Below are positions 35,501 to 46,527 of a stretch of DNA of 58,174 nt, one piece after another. Source of the stretch: Gonium pectorale (taxonomy: Eukaryota; Chlorophyta; Chlorophyceae; Chlamydomonadales; Volvocaceae); assembly GCA_001584585.1 (NCBI GenBank), contig LSYV01000072.1:1-58174 (forward strand). The letters are read 5' to 3'. The notes below the pieces were generated by a model that searched no databases, was not told the origin of the DNA, and saw only the letters and a list, made by a program, of their open reading frames with translations. Made by a program: the position numbers and the translations under genes. How positions within the stretch are numbered: the stretch's first letter is position 1; each line of letters begins with the position of its first letter.

Positions 35501-38500
35501 ACGCTGCTTGCTCGGCCTGCCTCCCTTGCCTCCCCCTGATCGTACCCCTTCCCCCTTCAGGAGGGCGGCCAGGTGCGCGGCGCGGCACAAACGCGAGCGT
35601 GCACGACGCCGACGCCGACGCCGACGCCCTGACAGCTCCAGCGCCCATTGTACTCCTTGTGTGCGCCTGCCAGGTACGCCGGCGTGCGGGCCCCCCCCCC
35701 CTACACACACACCTTCGCCTCCCGCCTACACCTCCACCTCCACCTGCCCCCGCCAGCCCGCCTGATCGCCGGCTGACGGACTGAACACACCCAAGCTGTA
35801 CCCGCCCGCCCCCCACCTGCAGGATATTGGGGTGCGACAGGGAGGGCCAGATGGCTCGCTCCATGCCCATCCGCAGCACCTCCCGGCGGACCGCCAGCTG
35901 CTGCTCGTCCTCGGAGCTGGCGCCGGCGGGGTGCACGGGCCGGACGGGCGCGCCGGCGGCGGCAGCGCCGACGGCAGCAGGCGTGGGCGCTGGAGCAGCC
36001 GCGGCCTTGAGTGCCGCAGCGGCTGCGGCTGCGGCTGCGGCTGCGGCTGCGGCTGCGGCTGCGGCTGCGGCTGCGGCTGCGGCTGCGGCTGAGCTGGCGG
36101 CGACCCCAGGCGCCTCCATGAGCTGCGGCGGGGTGGCCCAGGGGCACGAGGGCGGAGCGTCGGGGTTGCAATGGAGCAATGGGCACGTGGAAGGTGCCAG
36201 CAGGACTTTGCCTCCGCCTGCGCGCCTGGCATGGCGCCTGGCATGGCGCCTCCCTGGGATTTCGTCGGCTGCCGAGGCGACGTCCGGCAGGCGTGGATGG
36301 CCGGTTGTGCATAGCAGCCGGGGGCAGCGTCCAACAGGCGGGAGACCCGGCTGGTCCGGCCATTGGGAAACGGAGCGGGTTGCGACCCCACGCGCGCACG
36401 CAGGGCAGTGCGCTGCCCTGGGCTCAAGCGCGCCTCCATCTGGTCGGAGCAGTCTGGCCCTGGGCTCAAGCGCGCCTCCATCTGGTCGGAGCAGTCTGGC
36501 TCTGGGCTCAAGCGCGCCCCGCTTGCCCACCGTTGTGAAGTCCCCTTGCGCGCCTAGTAAGGTTCCCCCGTTGGAAGGCCACGTGGCCAGCCCAGCCGCC
36601 GGCCATCCAGCCAGCCAGCCTCCCCGCCGCCCGCCCCCCGGCGTACCTTGACGGCGACCTGCTGCGTGTTCCAGCTGCCTCGGAACACGGTGCCTCCGCC
36701 GCCCTTGCCCAGCACCTGCGTGAGGACCAGCGCGTCCAGGTCCTCAGGATAGGCGGCGCTGCGCGGGCAGGTGGGGGCCGGGGGGCAGGGGCAGGGGCAG
36801 GACGGGGGAGGGGCAGGATCAGGATCAGGAACAGGAACAGGATCAGGATCAGGATCAGGATCAGGATCAGGATCAGGATCAGGATCAGGATCAGGATCAG
36901 GATCAGGATCAGGATCAGGATCAGGATCAGGATCAGGCGAGGGGGCCAGAAAGGGGCAGGAGCCGGAGCAGGAGCAGGGCAGGGCAGGGGAGGGGAGGGG
37001 CCGGGGCACGGAGGAGGGCAGGCGTGGGTGCCGGCGGTGAAGGGTATAGGGAATTGGGGATGGCGCAGGAGGGCAGGAGGGCACGGCGGGGAGGGCGCCG
37101 GTGAGGTGTGTGGGTGGGGAGGTAGGCATGTGCGGTTGGAGCGACGTGCGGGCGGGGCGACGTGTGGATGACCTGCAAGGGATGTGTGGGTGCTGCGCGG
37201 GGAGGTTCAGCCAAAGGCTGTGCTGAGAGCTACAGCTGCGTCGCGTTGCTTGATTTCGGCTGGCGGGCTGAGGTATGGTGTCTGCCGGTGTCACCCCACA
37301 GCCTGGACAGAAACGGCGGAACGCCCAGCCACGCGTCCCGCGAGCCCATACCGCAACGAAGCTCGCGTTCGCTTTCCAGGTACGGCACGACATGCCAGGT
37401 TGGGTGTCGGCAGGGAGGGGTGGCCTGGGCGTCGCGAGCCTTCGTGCGTGTTTTGAACACGTGAGGTGCGTGTCCAATCAGGTCTAAATAACGACAGCAA
37501 GCAAAACGCTTCGTTTGTGTATGTGTGTTACGTCATGCGAATGTGCGTGCTTTGTGTATGTGTGTGTCGACACCGTAAGGTCGAGGTTGATCCAATCTTT
37601 TTGATCTGCTCGTCGCGCGACACCTGCGCGCACCTGCTGGCGTCCGGCAGCCGCGCCGCCCCCGCGATGCTGCTGGTCAGCACCTCCATCTGCCGCCGCA
37701 GGCTGGTGCTGGCGTCCTCGGCCGCCGTCACCGTGATGAAGGACGACGCGCAGGTGCCTAGGGCGTCCACGCCCAGCGCAGTGCCGCCGATCCCCGACGT
37801 CACGTCGCCCGACTGGCTGGTGAACAGGAGGCGCAGCATCGCTTCGTTGTGCGTGGCTGCGCCGCGGCCAGCGCCGCCGGCGCCGCTGGCGCCGGTGCTA
37901 GCGCTCGCGCCGGCACCGGCGGCAGTGGCGGGGCTTGTGGCGGCGGCGAGGAGGCCGACGGAGATGGCGGCGGCGCCGCCAGCCGCCCCGATTTCCTCCT
38001 CGCTCTCTCGGCTTGGCGCTAGGCCGCCGAAGGCGCCTCCGCCGTTGGTGCTCCCGTGCCGGCTGCCGCCGGTGGACTGCAGCGCGCTGACCACCCGGAC
38101 CAGCGCCGAAGTGACCCTTCCGCGGCCCGAAACGGCGTCTGTTGGCGGCAGCATGCCCTCCGGGCCGGACCGGGAGGTGGCTCGGCTGCCGCCCTGCAGG
38201 ACGGGCGTGAGGCCGGGCGCCGTGGCCGCCAGGATCCGCGGCGCACGGCCGGAGCGGGGCGGGACGGCCATGGAGGTCTGGGTGGCGCGGGGACTGCTGC
38301 TCGTCGCCATGCGGCTGCCTGCGCACGGCCGGCAAAGCGGAGAGGTGATAAGAAGAGGTGCAAATCATGCAATGCAAGCAGCGCTGTGATGCAGACCGGG
38401 GGCCCGGGGCCTCTCACATTGCTTCACGGGCAGGCACTGGTACTCACGTAGTAGCTCTGCTGGCATCAGCAACAACATCACCCTAAAAACAGCCGGATTC

Positions 38501-41500
38501 ACAACTTCACACAATTTACTTTTCGAGGACACGTGGCGGGTAGGGGGCGGCGTCGGCACGATGAGCGATTCGAGAGTCATGGTGGACAGGGGTGACCCGT
38601 GGGTGGAGCCGCCGCCGCCGACGGCCGCCCCGCCGCCGCCGCCGCTGCCGCTGCCGGCCGCCAGCTCCAAGGCGCTGAGCTGCTGCAGCGAGTTCAGCTG
38701 CGTGACGATCAGGGAGTCCGCGCGCAGCACGGCGTACGACCCGGGTACGGCGGACTTGAGGGTGTCGTACTCGGCGGCCATGCGGCCAATGAGCGCCTCC
38801 AGCAGCGGCCTGCGCAGCGCCTGTTGCGGACGACAATCGTCGGGTTGCGAACACGGGAAAGACCGAGTCAGAGAGTGGGCGCGAGGCGACACACGCCAAG
38901 TTACATCTAGGTAATTCAAGAGCTGGCGGACCTTCAGGCATAACCCCTCTGTACGGTAGCGTGTCCGTATCACGCAGGTGTGGTCCCAGCGACATGCAAC
39001 CTAGGCCCGTCCTGCCCCGCCCCGGCCCCACCTGCTCCAGCAGCTCCTGGCCGCTCTTCCGCACCGCCTCCAGCAGCGGCCCGGGCAGGCGGCGCGGGAA
39101 GCACAGGTACAGCCCCAGCACCGCGCCGGGCTCGGCGCCCTCCTCCTCCAGCGGCAGCAGCAGGAGCACAAGCGACTGCGGCGGGCCGCCGCCGCCGCCG
39201 GCGGCGGCGGCGGTGTCCCTGCCATCGACGCCGGTGGCGCCGGTGGTTCGGGCTGTGGGGTCGCGTCCGGAGCTGCCGGTAACGCCCCGCAGGCCCGACT
39301 CCACGTCCTCGGCCGCCATCAGAAGCCACACATCGGTCGAAGGCTTGTGTACGTCTTGCATGTACGCCCCGATGTCCTCCACAACGAGAGGGCGCGTGGC
39401 TGCGGCCTTGACTGCCTGGAAGCTGGCGTTTGCGCTGGAGCTGGCGACGGCGGCGGCGGCGGCGGCGATGGGCCCGGCGGCGCCTTGCTCGCCGTCGGCG
39501 GCGGCCAGCGCCGCGCGCAGCAGCGTGTGGCGCAGCGGGAAGGCCTTGGCTCGGAGGCCTGGCGGCGGCGGCGGCGGCGGCGGTGGCGGGGCGTCATGCT
39601 GTGCGCAGGGGCTGTGGGCGGTGCTGCGGAACCGTGGGTCGGCGGCGGGGTTGGCGGCGGGAGCCAGCGGGACCACCACGGAGCGGCCGCTGCCGGCGAC
39701 GAGGCCGCCCGGCATCAGCGGCCGGCCGCCGATGGGTGGGGTGCGAGGGTCGCCGGCCGAGGTGGTGAGCAGGTGGAGCAGGCGGGCGGCGTGCTTGTCC
39801 GCCTGGGTCAGCGGGTCGGCCCTGGGAGGACACGGACGCAAGGACAGGAGGGAGGGAGGGTGTCGGGCGGCAGGTCTGGCACCGGCACTGTGAGAAATCG
39901 CCGTCTGTCCCACTTGCGCCGTTCAATGGCCTTCCCAACGAGGACGCCATGCCTTCTGTTGGTGTATTCGTACAGGTGGCTCCCTGCCTGTACGGCCATA
40001 ACAAGGGCCTGTAGCTGGACTCCTCGGCATCAAGGCACTGGCGCGGCACGCCCGCACACGCGCTTTAAGGGCCTCCCTTCGTACCTGGACTCCTCGGTAT
40101 CGCCGCCGGCGATGAGGCTGAAGGAGCACGTCCGGGTCGCCAACGCCGGCTGAGCCATCCGGCCACAAGCGTCCCGCATCGCCGGCGCTGGATTCTGCGG
40201 CGCAGCCGCCGCCGGGTAAGCTGTGGCAGGGGGGGTCAGCTCCTTTCTGGGCGAGGGGCACGCGGGGCCGTAGCCGTGGCCGCCGTGGCCGCCGCTGTTG
40301 TTGGCGTTGTTGTTAGCGTTCAGCACGGCGGCAAGCGCCGCGCCCGGCTGGAAAGACAGTGTCGGAGGCGCGTCCGCCGCCGCAGCTGCCGCCACCGCCA
40401 CCGTCACCGTCGCCGCCGCTGTTGGCACAGCCGCTTCCTGGCCGGACAGCGCGTCCGGCGCCGGCGCCGGCGGCCCCGCGCGCGGCGTGAGCAGCAGGCC
40501 GCACTCAGCGCCAGCGCGCGGCACCAGCGCCGGCCGCGCGGCGGCCTCCAGGCTGTGCCTACGAGCCACGTGGTCCGTCAGCGCGGCGCACAGCTCGCGC
40601 AGGAGCTCCTCCAGCCCCTCGGCGGCCCCGATGCGGGCCGTCACGCCGCTGAGCCACGGCAGCCAGGCCGCGTCGCCCGCCCCCAGCAGCCAGGCTGACA
40701 GAACGCCCCCCAGGCAGCCGAGCTTTGCGGTCGACCAGCGCTCCAGCCTTGGGGCGGCGGCGGCCGCGGGAGTCGCGGCGGCGTGGCTGGGGTTGGGGGA
40801 TCTGCGCGCGGCGGGGGGCTGCTGGGCCTCGGGCGCTGGGCCTTCGAGCCACAAGATTGCCCTGGGACCTGTTGCTGCGCCGCCCTCGCCTTCCGCCCGG
40901 GCCTGGTTCGGCGGCGTTGCGATGAGGGGGACTGCCGCCACGCGGCGGCGGCTGGGTACCGTTGCACTGTCGTGCACGAGGGTCTCGCTGATGGGCACCT
41001 GCGGGTCGTTGGCACGGCATGCGAGACACGGTGCACATGGGCACGGCGCATTGGATGCTGCGGTTGCGGAGTGAACCGTGAGGCGGTTTTGGCGGTGATA
41101 GGTGGCAGGTTGGCCCCACGGCGTAATCGAGCCGGTTGTATGTTTCGAGCCCACTTGACCCCGCAGCTGTCTTGGGGATCCGTGCCTGCTTATTACGGGG
41201 CGCAGCCGGCAGCGAGTTAGCTGATATGCATTGAACGTACCTGCAACTGCAAGGCCTTGTGCAGCAGCGCTGATCGCGGCGTCTGCCGGGGGTCAGCGCA
41301 ATGCGCCGCCCCGGCGAGCATAGCGTACTTGAGGCAGCCCTCTCTGCTTTCGTCCGTTACACCGAGGAGCCTGTGGGTAGGTTGACTGGCGTGTCAGATT
41401 GCAGGCTCCGGACCCAAACCTCGCACAAAACCGGCTCACATCGCCTGAGTGTCCCGCCCGTAGAGAGGCTTGACGGCCTCCACGATAACCGTGAGAGATG

Positions 41501-41839
41501 ACAGCAGTGTTTGACCAGGCTTGCGGTCGCCGCATAGCGCAAGAGCCGCGAGGATCTCCTGCACGAGGAAGCGGTTTGTGATGTGTGCATGTGACTCATG
41601 CCGGGTTCGTAAAGCCTCCGACCCGAGGACAGCCGCACCTCCAGGAAGCTCGTGTCCTCCACATTGCCGGGGGTAGAAGCGGGTGGCAGAGGCGAGCCCT
41701 CGGAGCTGTGGGCCCCTTCACCGCCGAAGCACCCTTTCGGCAGTGCCGCCAGCCAGCGCAGCGCTCCAGCTTTCCGGGCCTTGCCCTTGTCTGCTTTACC
41801 TCCGTATTCTTCCCTGGGCAGTGCCGCGCAGCATTGCAT
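32572..41839 (-). CDS. GAF-like, TKL (Raf-like) protein kinase, 1498 residues
   Basis: Seventeen exons agree in phase: 41839-41639, 41558-41440, 41370-41241, 40998-40085, 39821-39032, 38820-38448, 38318-37634, 36758-36647, 36122-35817, 35347-35230, 34919-34693, 34489-34417, 34086-33936, 33735-33701, 33424-33376, 33086-32967, 32665-32572. The N terminus MQCCAALP has a Cys pair for possible palmitoylation. Residues ~67-250 (EILAALALCGDRKPGQ, LLGVTDESREGCLKYAM, VPISETLVHDS) resemble the GAF domain found in many volvocine TKL kinases, and a second hydrophobic segment near 560-720 may also be sensory. The kinase domain (~1075-1495) is complete: GKGGGGTVFRG, VAVK, SHPNILQ, GLVHRDLKPANLL, KLADFGF, GTVTHMSPESF, VDVYAFGVLMWEM and CWNADPRKRPSAADL. 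A polyalanine insert sits between the catalytic Lys and helix C. The ligand sensed and the target are unknown. Confidence 0.88.
36015..36091. repeat. Coding hexanucleotide repeat giving polyalanine in kinase domain
   Basis: A near-perfect GGCTGC tract of about 77 bases in kinase exon 9 encodes an uninterrupted alanine run of roughly 26 residues just after the catalytic lysine exon. Repeats of this kind mutate by slippage. Confidence 0.85.
36416..36519. repeat. 42-bp minisatellite in kinase intron
   Basis: Two complete 42-base units (36416-36457, 36458-36499) and a partial third lie in the intron between exons 9 and 8. The two full copies appear identical. Confidence 0.85.
36814..36937. repeat. 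AGGATC hexanucleotide microsatellite in kinase intron
   Basis: About 20 copies of a 6-base unit (caggat in register) with two variant aggaac units near the left end. The tract lies in the intron between kinase exons 8 and 7. Confidence 0.9.
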
Positions 41840-42123
41840 TGGTTATCTAGCTGAGCGTCCCGTCGCGTTTTAGCAAATCAAATGGACCGCATCTGGAAGA
41901 ATTCAATAAGCTTGCCTAGGGGATTATCGAGGAGTGAGGTGCGCCACCGCCGGAGTTAGCAGTGTCCGGCAAACGTATGACTGATGCACCCCCCCTTGCG
42001 CCCCCCCTGCGCCAAGGCTGTCCAAGCTGACGATAATCAGGTGCTACATTATTTCTGCTAATTCCTTGTGGCACAACATCCGGACGACAGTTGGTGGGCA
42101 CGCGATGGGCTTGGTGTCAACTT

Positions 42124-42203
42124 TGGCAAGGGAATAGACAGGACTGTGACGACGAATGCACTGTGGCAAGGGAATAGACAGGACTGTGATGACGAATGCG
42201 CTG
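42124..42203. repeat. 40-bp tandem duplication
   Basis: A unit starting tggcaagggaatagacagg occurs at 42124-42163 and 42164-42203 with two mismatches. It is not part of any recognised gene. Confidence 0.85.
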
Positions 42204-42334
42204 TGGACGTCCATGGCCACTTTGCAAGTGTTACTCATTGGTGCGGTCTGTGGTCCCTGCCTTCATATGCCAATAGGCCGCTCGAACGCCTTTACGAAGT
42301 GTGCTTTTGTCGACGATCGCCCAAGGACGCCCAG

Positions 42335-42406
42335 GGTTCGAACCGTGCCCCTTTAGGGGCATGCCAGGGGCTGCGCCCACAGGCCAGCGGCCACACCGCC
42401 GTGCTA
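42335..42406 (-). other. Possible tRNA-derived (SINE-like) remnant
   Basis: On the minus strand an A-box-like TAGCACGGCGGTGTGG (42406-42391) is followed by a 5-bp hairpin GCCCCTAAAGGGGC (42360-42347), like a class II tRNA variable arm, and then GGTTCGAACC (42344-42335), a pol III B-box. The T stem and anticodon stem do not pair properly, so it is not a working tRNA. A chance arrangement is possible. Confidence 0.2.
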
Positions 42407-42703
42407 TGTAACAGGCAAACAACCGTCCACCACCGGCGCGAGCCTTCCTATCCTTCAGGTGCCCACCCTTCCACCCATCCCCAAAATGAGTCACTCTTTC
42501 TATAGGCCGCAGCTCACGCAGGGCGCAGCGGTCTGAGGGGCCCGGGCCGGGGCAGAGCCGGCCTGGGACAGTCTTGTACTCAATTGCTGACCTAGAACCG
42601 CTACGACACATGTACACACACGCCACAGCTCACGCACGTTTGGCTCGGGAAGGGCCCAAGCACTTCCGTGAGTCACTCCAATTACCCGCACATCCGGTGA
42701 ACG

Positions 42704-45700
42704 CTACAGCGGCGGCAGTCCGCCGAAGCGGCTCTCGCCGCCCTCTGCAGCCGACCGACTCTGCGGGCGCAGCAGCGGCAACGTCCCTCCCCTGCCCCCG
42801 CCCCCGCCGCTGGTGCTGCCGCCCCCGCTGCCGGCGGCGACGACGCCACGGGGCGTCACCAGCTCCGCCGGCAGCGGCAGTCCGGTGAAGCTGAAGGACG
42901 TGCCGAGGGACCGCTCCGAAGCCTCCTCACCTAGCGGTGCAGCCTCACGCGTCTCGACATCACCGCCACTGATGGACCCTGCCGCCCCGGCGGGAGGGCG
43001 CGATCGAAAGGAGGGCGGTCGCTGGCGGCCCTCCGCGTCGGGCGGCGCCACCTCAACGGTGACGGCGTCGTCGCTCCCGTCGGCATCGCTCCCGTCGGCA
43101 TCGCTGACGCTGGTGCCCCTGAAGGCCGCGGAGGCCGAGCCGCCGCGCCGCTCGAGTCCTCTCGGCGCGGGCGGCAGGTGCGGCATCGGGGCAAGGAGCT
43201 GATTGCCCGCCGCCGCTGCGGCGTCCACCGCCTTCGGGGCCGGCTGCGGGCCGTCGTCGCCGCTGGCCCCTGAAGTGGAGCTGCTCTGCGGCACTTCAGT
43301 GCCCTGGAAGCTGGGCGCGCTGTTGCTGCCACTGGTACTGCGTCTGCCACCGAAGGCGACGCGGCCGCCTTCCGCCTCGCCGTCGGTTCGGCCGCTGAGC
43401 GCCTCGACCTGGGAGGCGCTGTCGCCGGCGCTGAGGGAGGCAAGGGAGCCGACTTGGGAGCCGACTTGGGAGCCGACTTGGGAGCCGACTTCGGAGCCGA
43501 CTTCCCACACAGCGTCGCCATCCCTGGCCTGCTCGTGAACCAGGCCACGCGGGGCGGCCGTAGGTGCCGCCGGCGGGGAACCCCAGCTACCCAACGCCGT
43601 CTCGCCAGCGCCAGAAGCATCCTCCCCGCTGTCGGCCAGAGACACAGTGTCCCCACTCACGCCGTCGGCCGGCAACGCAGCCTCGCTGAGAGGCCCGATG
43701 CCCGCCGCCGCTAGCGCAGCTGCCGCTGCCGCAGCCACGGTGGCCGTCAAGGCAGCAGCTCCGTGGGGACCCTCGCCGCCGCTGCCGCTGCTGCGTCGTG
43801 CCGCGGCGCCAGCCGTACCTCGCCTTGTGCTCCCACCGCTGCCGTCATCGCCGCCACTGCTCGGCAAGCCCGCCCCTGACGCGGCCGCAACACGCGGCTG
43901 CCGATTCGCTGACCTGATGCCACCCGAGGTGTCGCTCCCAGCCATGCCGTGCTCCGTCGAGGAACCCGAGCCCAGGCGCATCTCATCCCGCGACGCCGAG
44001 GTCGCTTGGCGGCTGGCGCTGTAGGCTGGCGGCCGCAACAGCGGCCCGCCGGAGCCCTCAGACTCCGTCCCCCGGCCGCCATCAGTACCAGCTCCAGCCA
44101 TCGGTGGGTCCTGCCCCTCGCCGGCCGGTCGCTGCGCGGCCCCGGGGTTGGGCGGTCGCGCCAGCCCTGAGCTCGTGCCGCCAGGCATGGCGCTGCTGTG
44201 GCTCCCTGGCACCGCCGCCTCGAACCGGTACCACCGCGTCCCAGACGAGGGCCCTGCGCCCTCGGCGCCGACCTCCGCCCCCTCTCGGCCCGTGGGATGC
44301 GCCGGCGGCGGCACACCAGCGGCGGCCCCGCGCTGCTCCGCTTCCCACTCCGCCGCCGTCAGCACACGCGTCGGGTACAGCTCCAGGTACTGCCAGTCGC
44401 CGCCGCGGCTGCCGCTGCCGCTGCTGCCCCCGCTGCGCTCCGGAGCGATGCCCCCAGCATCCCCGGGGGAGCCCTCGGCGCCTGCTGCCATGCCTCCTTG
44501 GTCGGAGGCCGCATCCGTCGCGCTGCCGCCGTCGCGGGATCCCACCTCCTCGACGCCACCGAGGCCTTCATCCCCCGCGCCGGCCCGGCCTGCCTCAGCG
44601 CATGGGCCCGTCCCGTCATCGTCGCCACCGCCACCCCCACCGCCACCCTCACCGCCTGCATCGCAGCCCGTGCCAACGTCGCCGCCCGCGCTTGAACTTC
44701 CGCCGGCGCCGTCGGGGTGGGCAGCCACCCCCAGCGTCCACTGCAGGCCCCCGGTCTGGCGCAGCCACGCGTCCAGCGCCACGGCGATTGAGGCACGCGC
44801 CGTACCCACCACCAGCTGCTCCACCGCTTGGTGGGTCAGGATCACCACCTCCCCGCCGCCACCAGCAGTGCCGCCGGCTCCGCCGGCACGCCCATCGCCG
44901 CCACCGCCATCTGCGCCGCCGCCAGTGGAAGCCACCAACCGTACCGGCAGGGCCAGTACGGGACCGGTTACACCCTGGACTGCCGGATGCGGTTCCGGCG
45001 CTGGAGGCGGCGGTGGCGGCGGCGGTGCGGCCGCGCCGGGCCTTACGCCCACGTACCAGGTCGGGCTGGGGCCGCTCACCGTGGGCTGCTGCTTCTGCTG
45101 CTGCCTCCCCTGCCCGCCCCGACAGCAGCCGCTGGCGCTGACGCATTCGTCGCCTTCGGCAGCCCACCCGCTCCGTGCGCGGCAGGCGTGGCAGGCCGCG
45201 GCTGCTGCGCCGCCGCCTCCACCAGCGCAGCCGCCACGGCGGCGGTGGGCTCCAGCGCGGGCTGCAGGCAGCTGAGGGCACCCAGGCTGGACAGGGCCGA
45301 CAGCGCGGACAGCGACGCCACGCTGTCCTGCAGCTGGTGACGCAGGCCGCTCACGGCGGCCTCCAGCCGCCCCGGCGACGGCACCGTGTGCAGCGGCGGC
45401 AGCGACGCCAGCAGCGCCGGATCGTACCGGGCCACCGGCTCTGGTGGCATGGGCGCGGGGGCCATGTGCGGGATGGTGCCGATCTCGCTGTGGATGGATG
45501 CCCGAGTGGTTGGGGTCGGTGCGCGACGTGGAGGCAATTGGGGGGAGGTCTGCTCCGGCTGGTGTTGTTGGGGGCCATCCGGCTGGGCATCGGAGGGGTA
45601 CTCCGCGTCTTGGCGCGGGGTCGGGAGGGCGGCCGCGCCCACCGCGGCGTCCGCGCCGCTGCGGTCGGGCGGCAGCGGCGAGGCGGGTGGAGACGCGGCG

Positions 45701-45941
45701 GCCGGGCGGCGCGCGGCAGGATGGGGCGGAGAGGAGGCGCCATCAGCTCTATGCTGGAGGGGGCCTTGAAGGTATGCGCCAGCGGGCGGCGCTGCGACAG
45801 AGGTGAAAACTGCGACAGGGCGGGTCACTTGGCGGGGTGGGTGAGCGCCGAGCGGCTGGTGGCGGTGCTGCTGAGGACGCTGGTGATGGAGCTGCGCACG
45901 GTGCAGGGGCGACTGGAGAGAGGCCGTAGGGTGGGCTGAGC
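42704..45941 (-). CDS. Unidentified low-complexity protein (orphan)
   Basis: I do not recognise this protein. Strong G/C third-position bias marks coding sequence on the minus strand. The best-supported pieces are an exon ending at 45168 (VARYDPALLASLPPLHTVPS, AVSGLRHQLQDSVASLSAL), a 58-base intron, a 30-base micro-exon 45109-45080, and a 2.3-kb exon 44979-42704, consistent in phase. A candidate upstream exon 45941-45829 does not join in phase, so the start is unresolved. The large exon has short ordered-looking islands (VVILTHQAVEQLVVGTARAS, DWQYLELYPTRVLTAAEWE, TRWYRFEAAVPG) in a Gly/Ser/Ala-rich background, plus a tandem VGSQ-type repeat. It follows the divergent TraB-like gene and precedes the kinase. 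No function is proposed. Confidence 0.5.
43445..43504 (-). repeat. 15-bp coding tandem repeat (VGSQ units)
   Basis: About four 15-base units encode consecutive GSQV/GSEV pentapeptides in the large exon of the orphan gene. The low divergence suggests recent expansion. Confidence 0.8.
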
Positions 45942-46527
45942 CTGCAGGGCCGTGGGGTGCTTGCCAAGGACGCTGTGGCCCGGCGTGTTGCCCGACGAGC
46001 GGAGTGGTGGATATGGACGGCGGGTGGAGGGTCGCGACGCTGCTTCCCCGCAGCCTGATGCTCGTAACCAGACCGGGCTGGGAGGGCTGGGATGTGGGTC
46101 GGTGTGGGGAGGGCCTGGAGAGAGCGTCGAGTGCGCTGCTTGGACGCCACGGAGTTGAAAATGTTGAATAAAATCCTGACCGATTGACAATATTTTGTGA
46201 AGCCACTGGGGCTTGGGGGCTGTCGCGCATGGAACCGAGTGTAGACAAAAGGGCGCCATAGGAGGCCGGACCAGAGAACATTGTAATCTCGTAGGGGCCC
46301 AGAAATTCCAATGCAATGTTAGGTCGAGAAAACCGAGGCCGCAGTAGCGAACCGCATGGTAACGGAGCGGCATTCCACCAGGAAATGCATCCCTGACATT
46401 GCCAGCTCTCACATCGCGCCATGCTTTACAGACGTGTAGTTCTTGTCCATACCTTGCAAGCAGTGCTCTGACCCCTGGTGCCGAGTGCCCGCGGACTGCA
46501 ATAGGCTGTCAGACATCGCGTGTGAAA
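45942..46527. promoter_or_regulatory. Divergent promoter region (orphan gene / TraB-like gene)
   Basis: Between oppositely oriented genes. The segment 46150-46350 is clearly less GC-rich than the flanking coding DNA (for example the tract around gacaatattttgtgaagcc near 46185), as expected for promoters and 5' leaders. Precise start sites cannot be read. Confidence 0.35.

Larger units (their letters stand above)
41840..42703. other. Intergenic region between the orphan gene and the kinase gene
   Basis: This should hold the 3' UTR of the upstream minus-strand gene and the kinase promoter. It contains a 40-bp tandem duplication and a tRNA-like promoter/hairpin arrangement (separate entries). 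No protein-coding sequence and no minus-strand TGTAA were recognised. Confidence 0.4.

Noticed and set aside
35133..36530. 465-residue continuous minus-strand frame as one exon
   Set aside because: Only 36122-35817 fits the kinase domain. The flanking parts are introns, including the 42-bp minisatellite.
36814..36937. CRISPR array
   Set aside because: It is a simple 6-bp tandem repeat with no spacers, and the DNA is eukaryotic nuclear. None of the other tandem repeats has a repeat-spacer layout either.
40085..41154. Kinase gene starting at 41154
   Set aside because: That start is GTG, and the frame has no ATG before the GAF-like part. An acceptor at 40999 and three upstream exons leading to ATG 41839 agree in phase.
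41357..41361. TGTAA on minus strand as poly(A) signal of the orphan gene
   Set aside because: It lies inside kinase exon 3, within the codons for LLGVTDE.
46282..46422. Start of the orphan gene at Met 46422 or 46282
   Set aside because: The sequence there is AT-richer with poor codon bias, more like a promoter or leader; the start is left unresolved.
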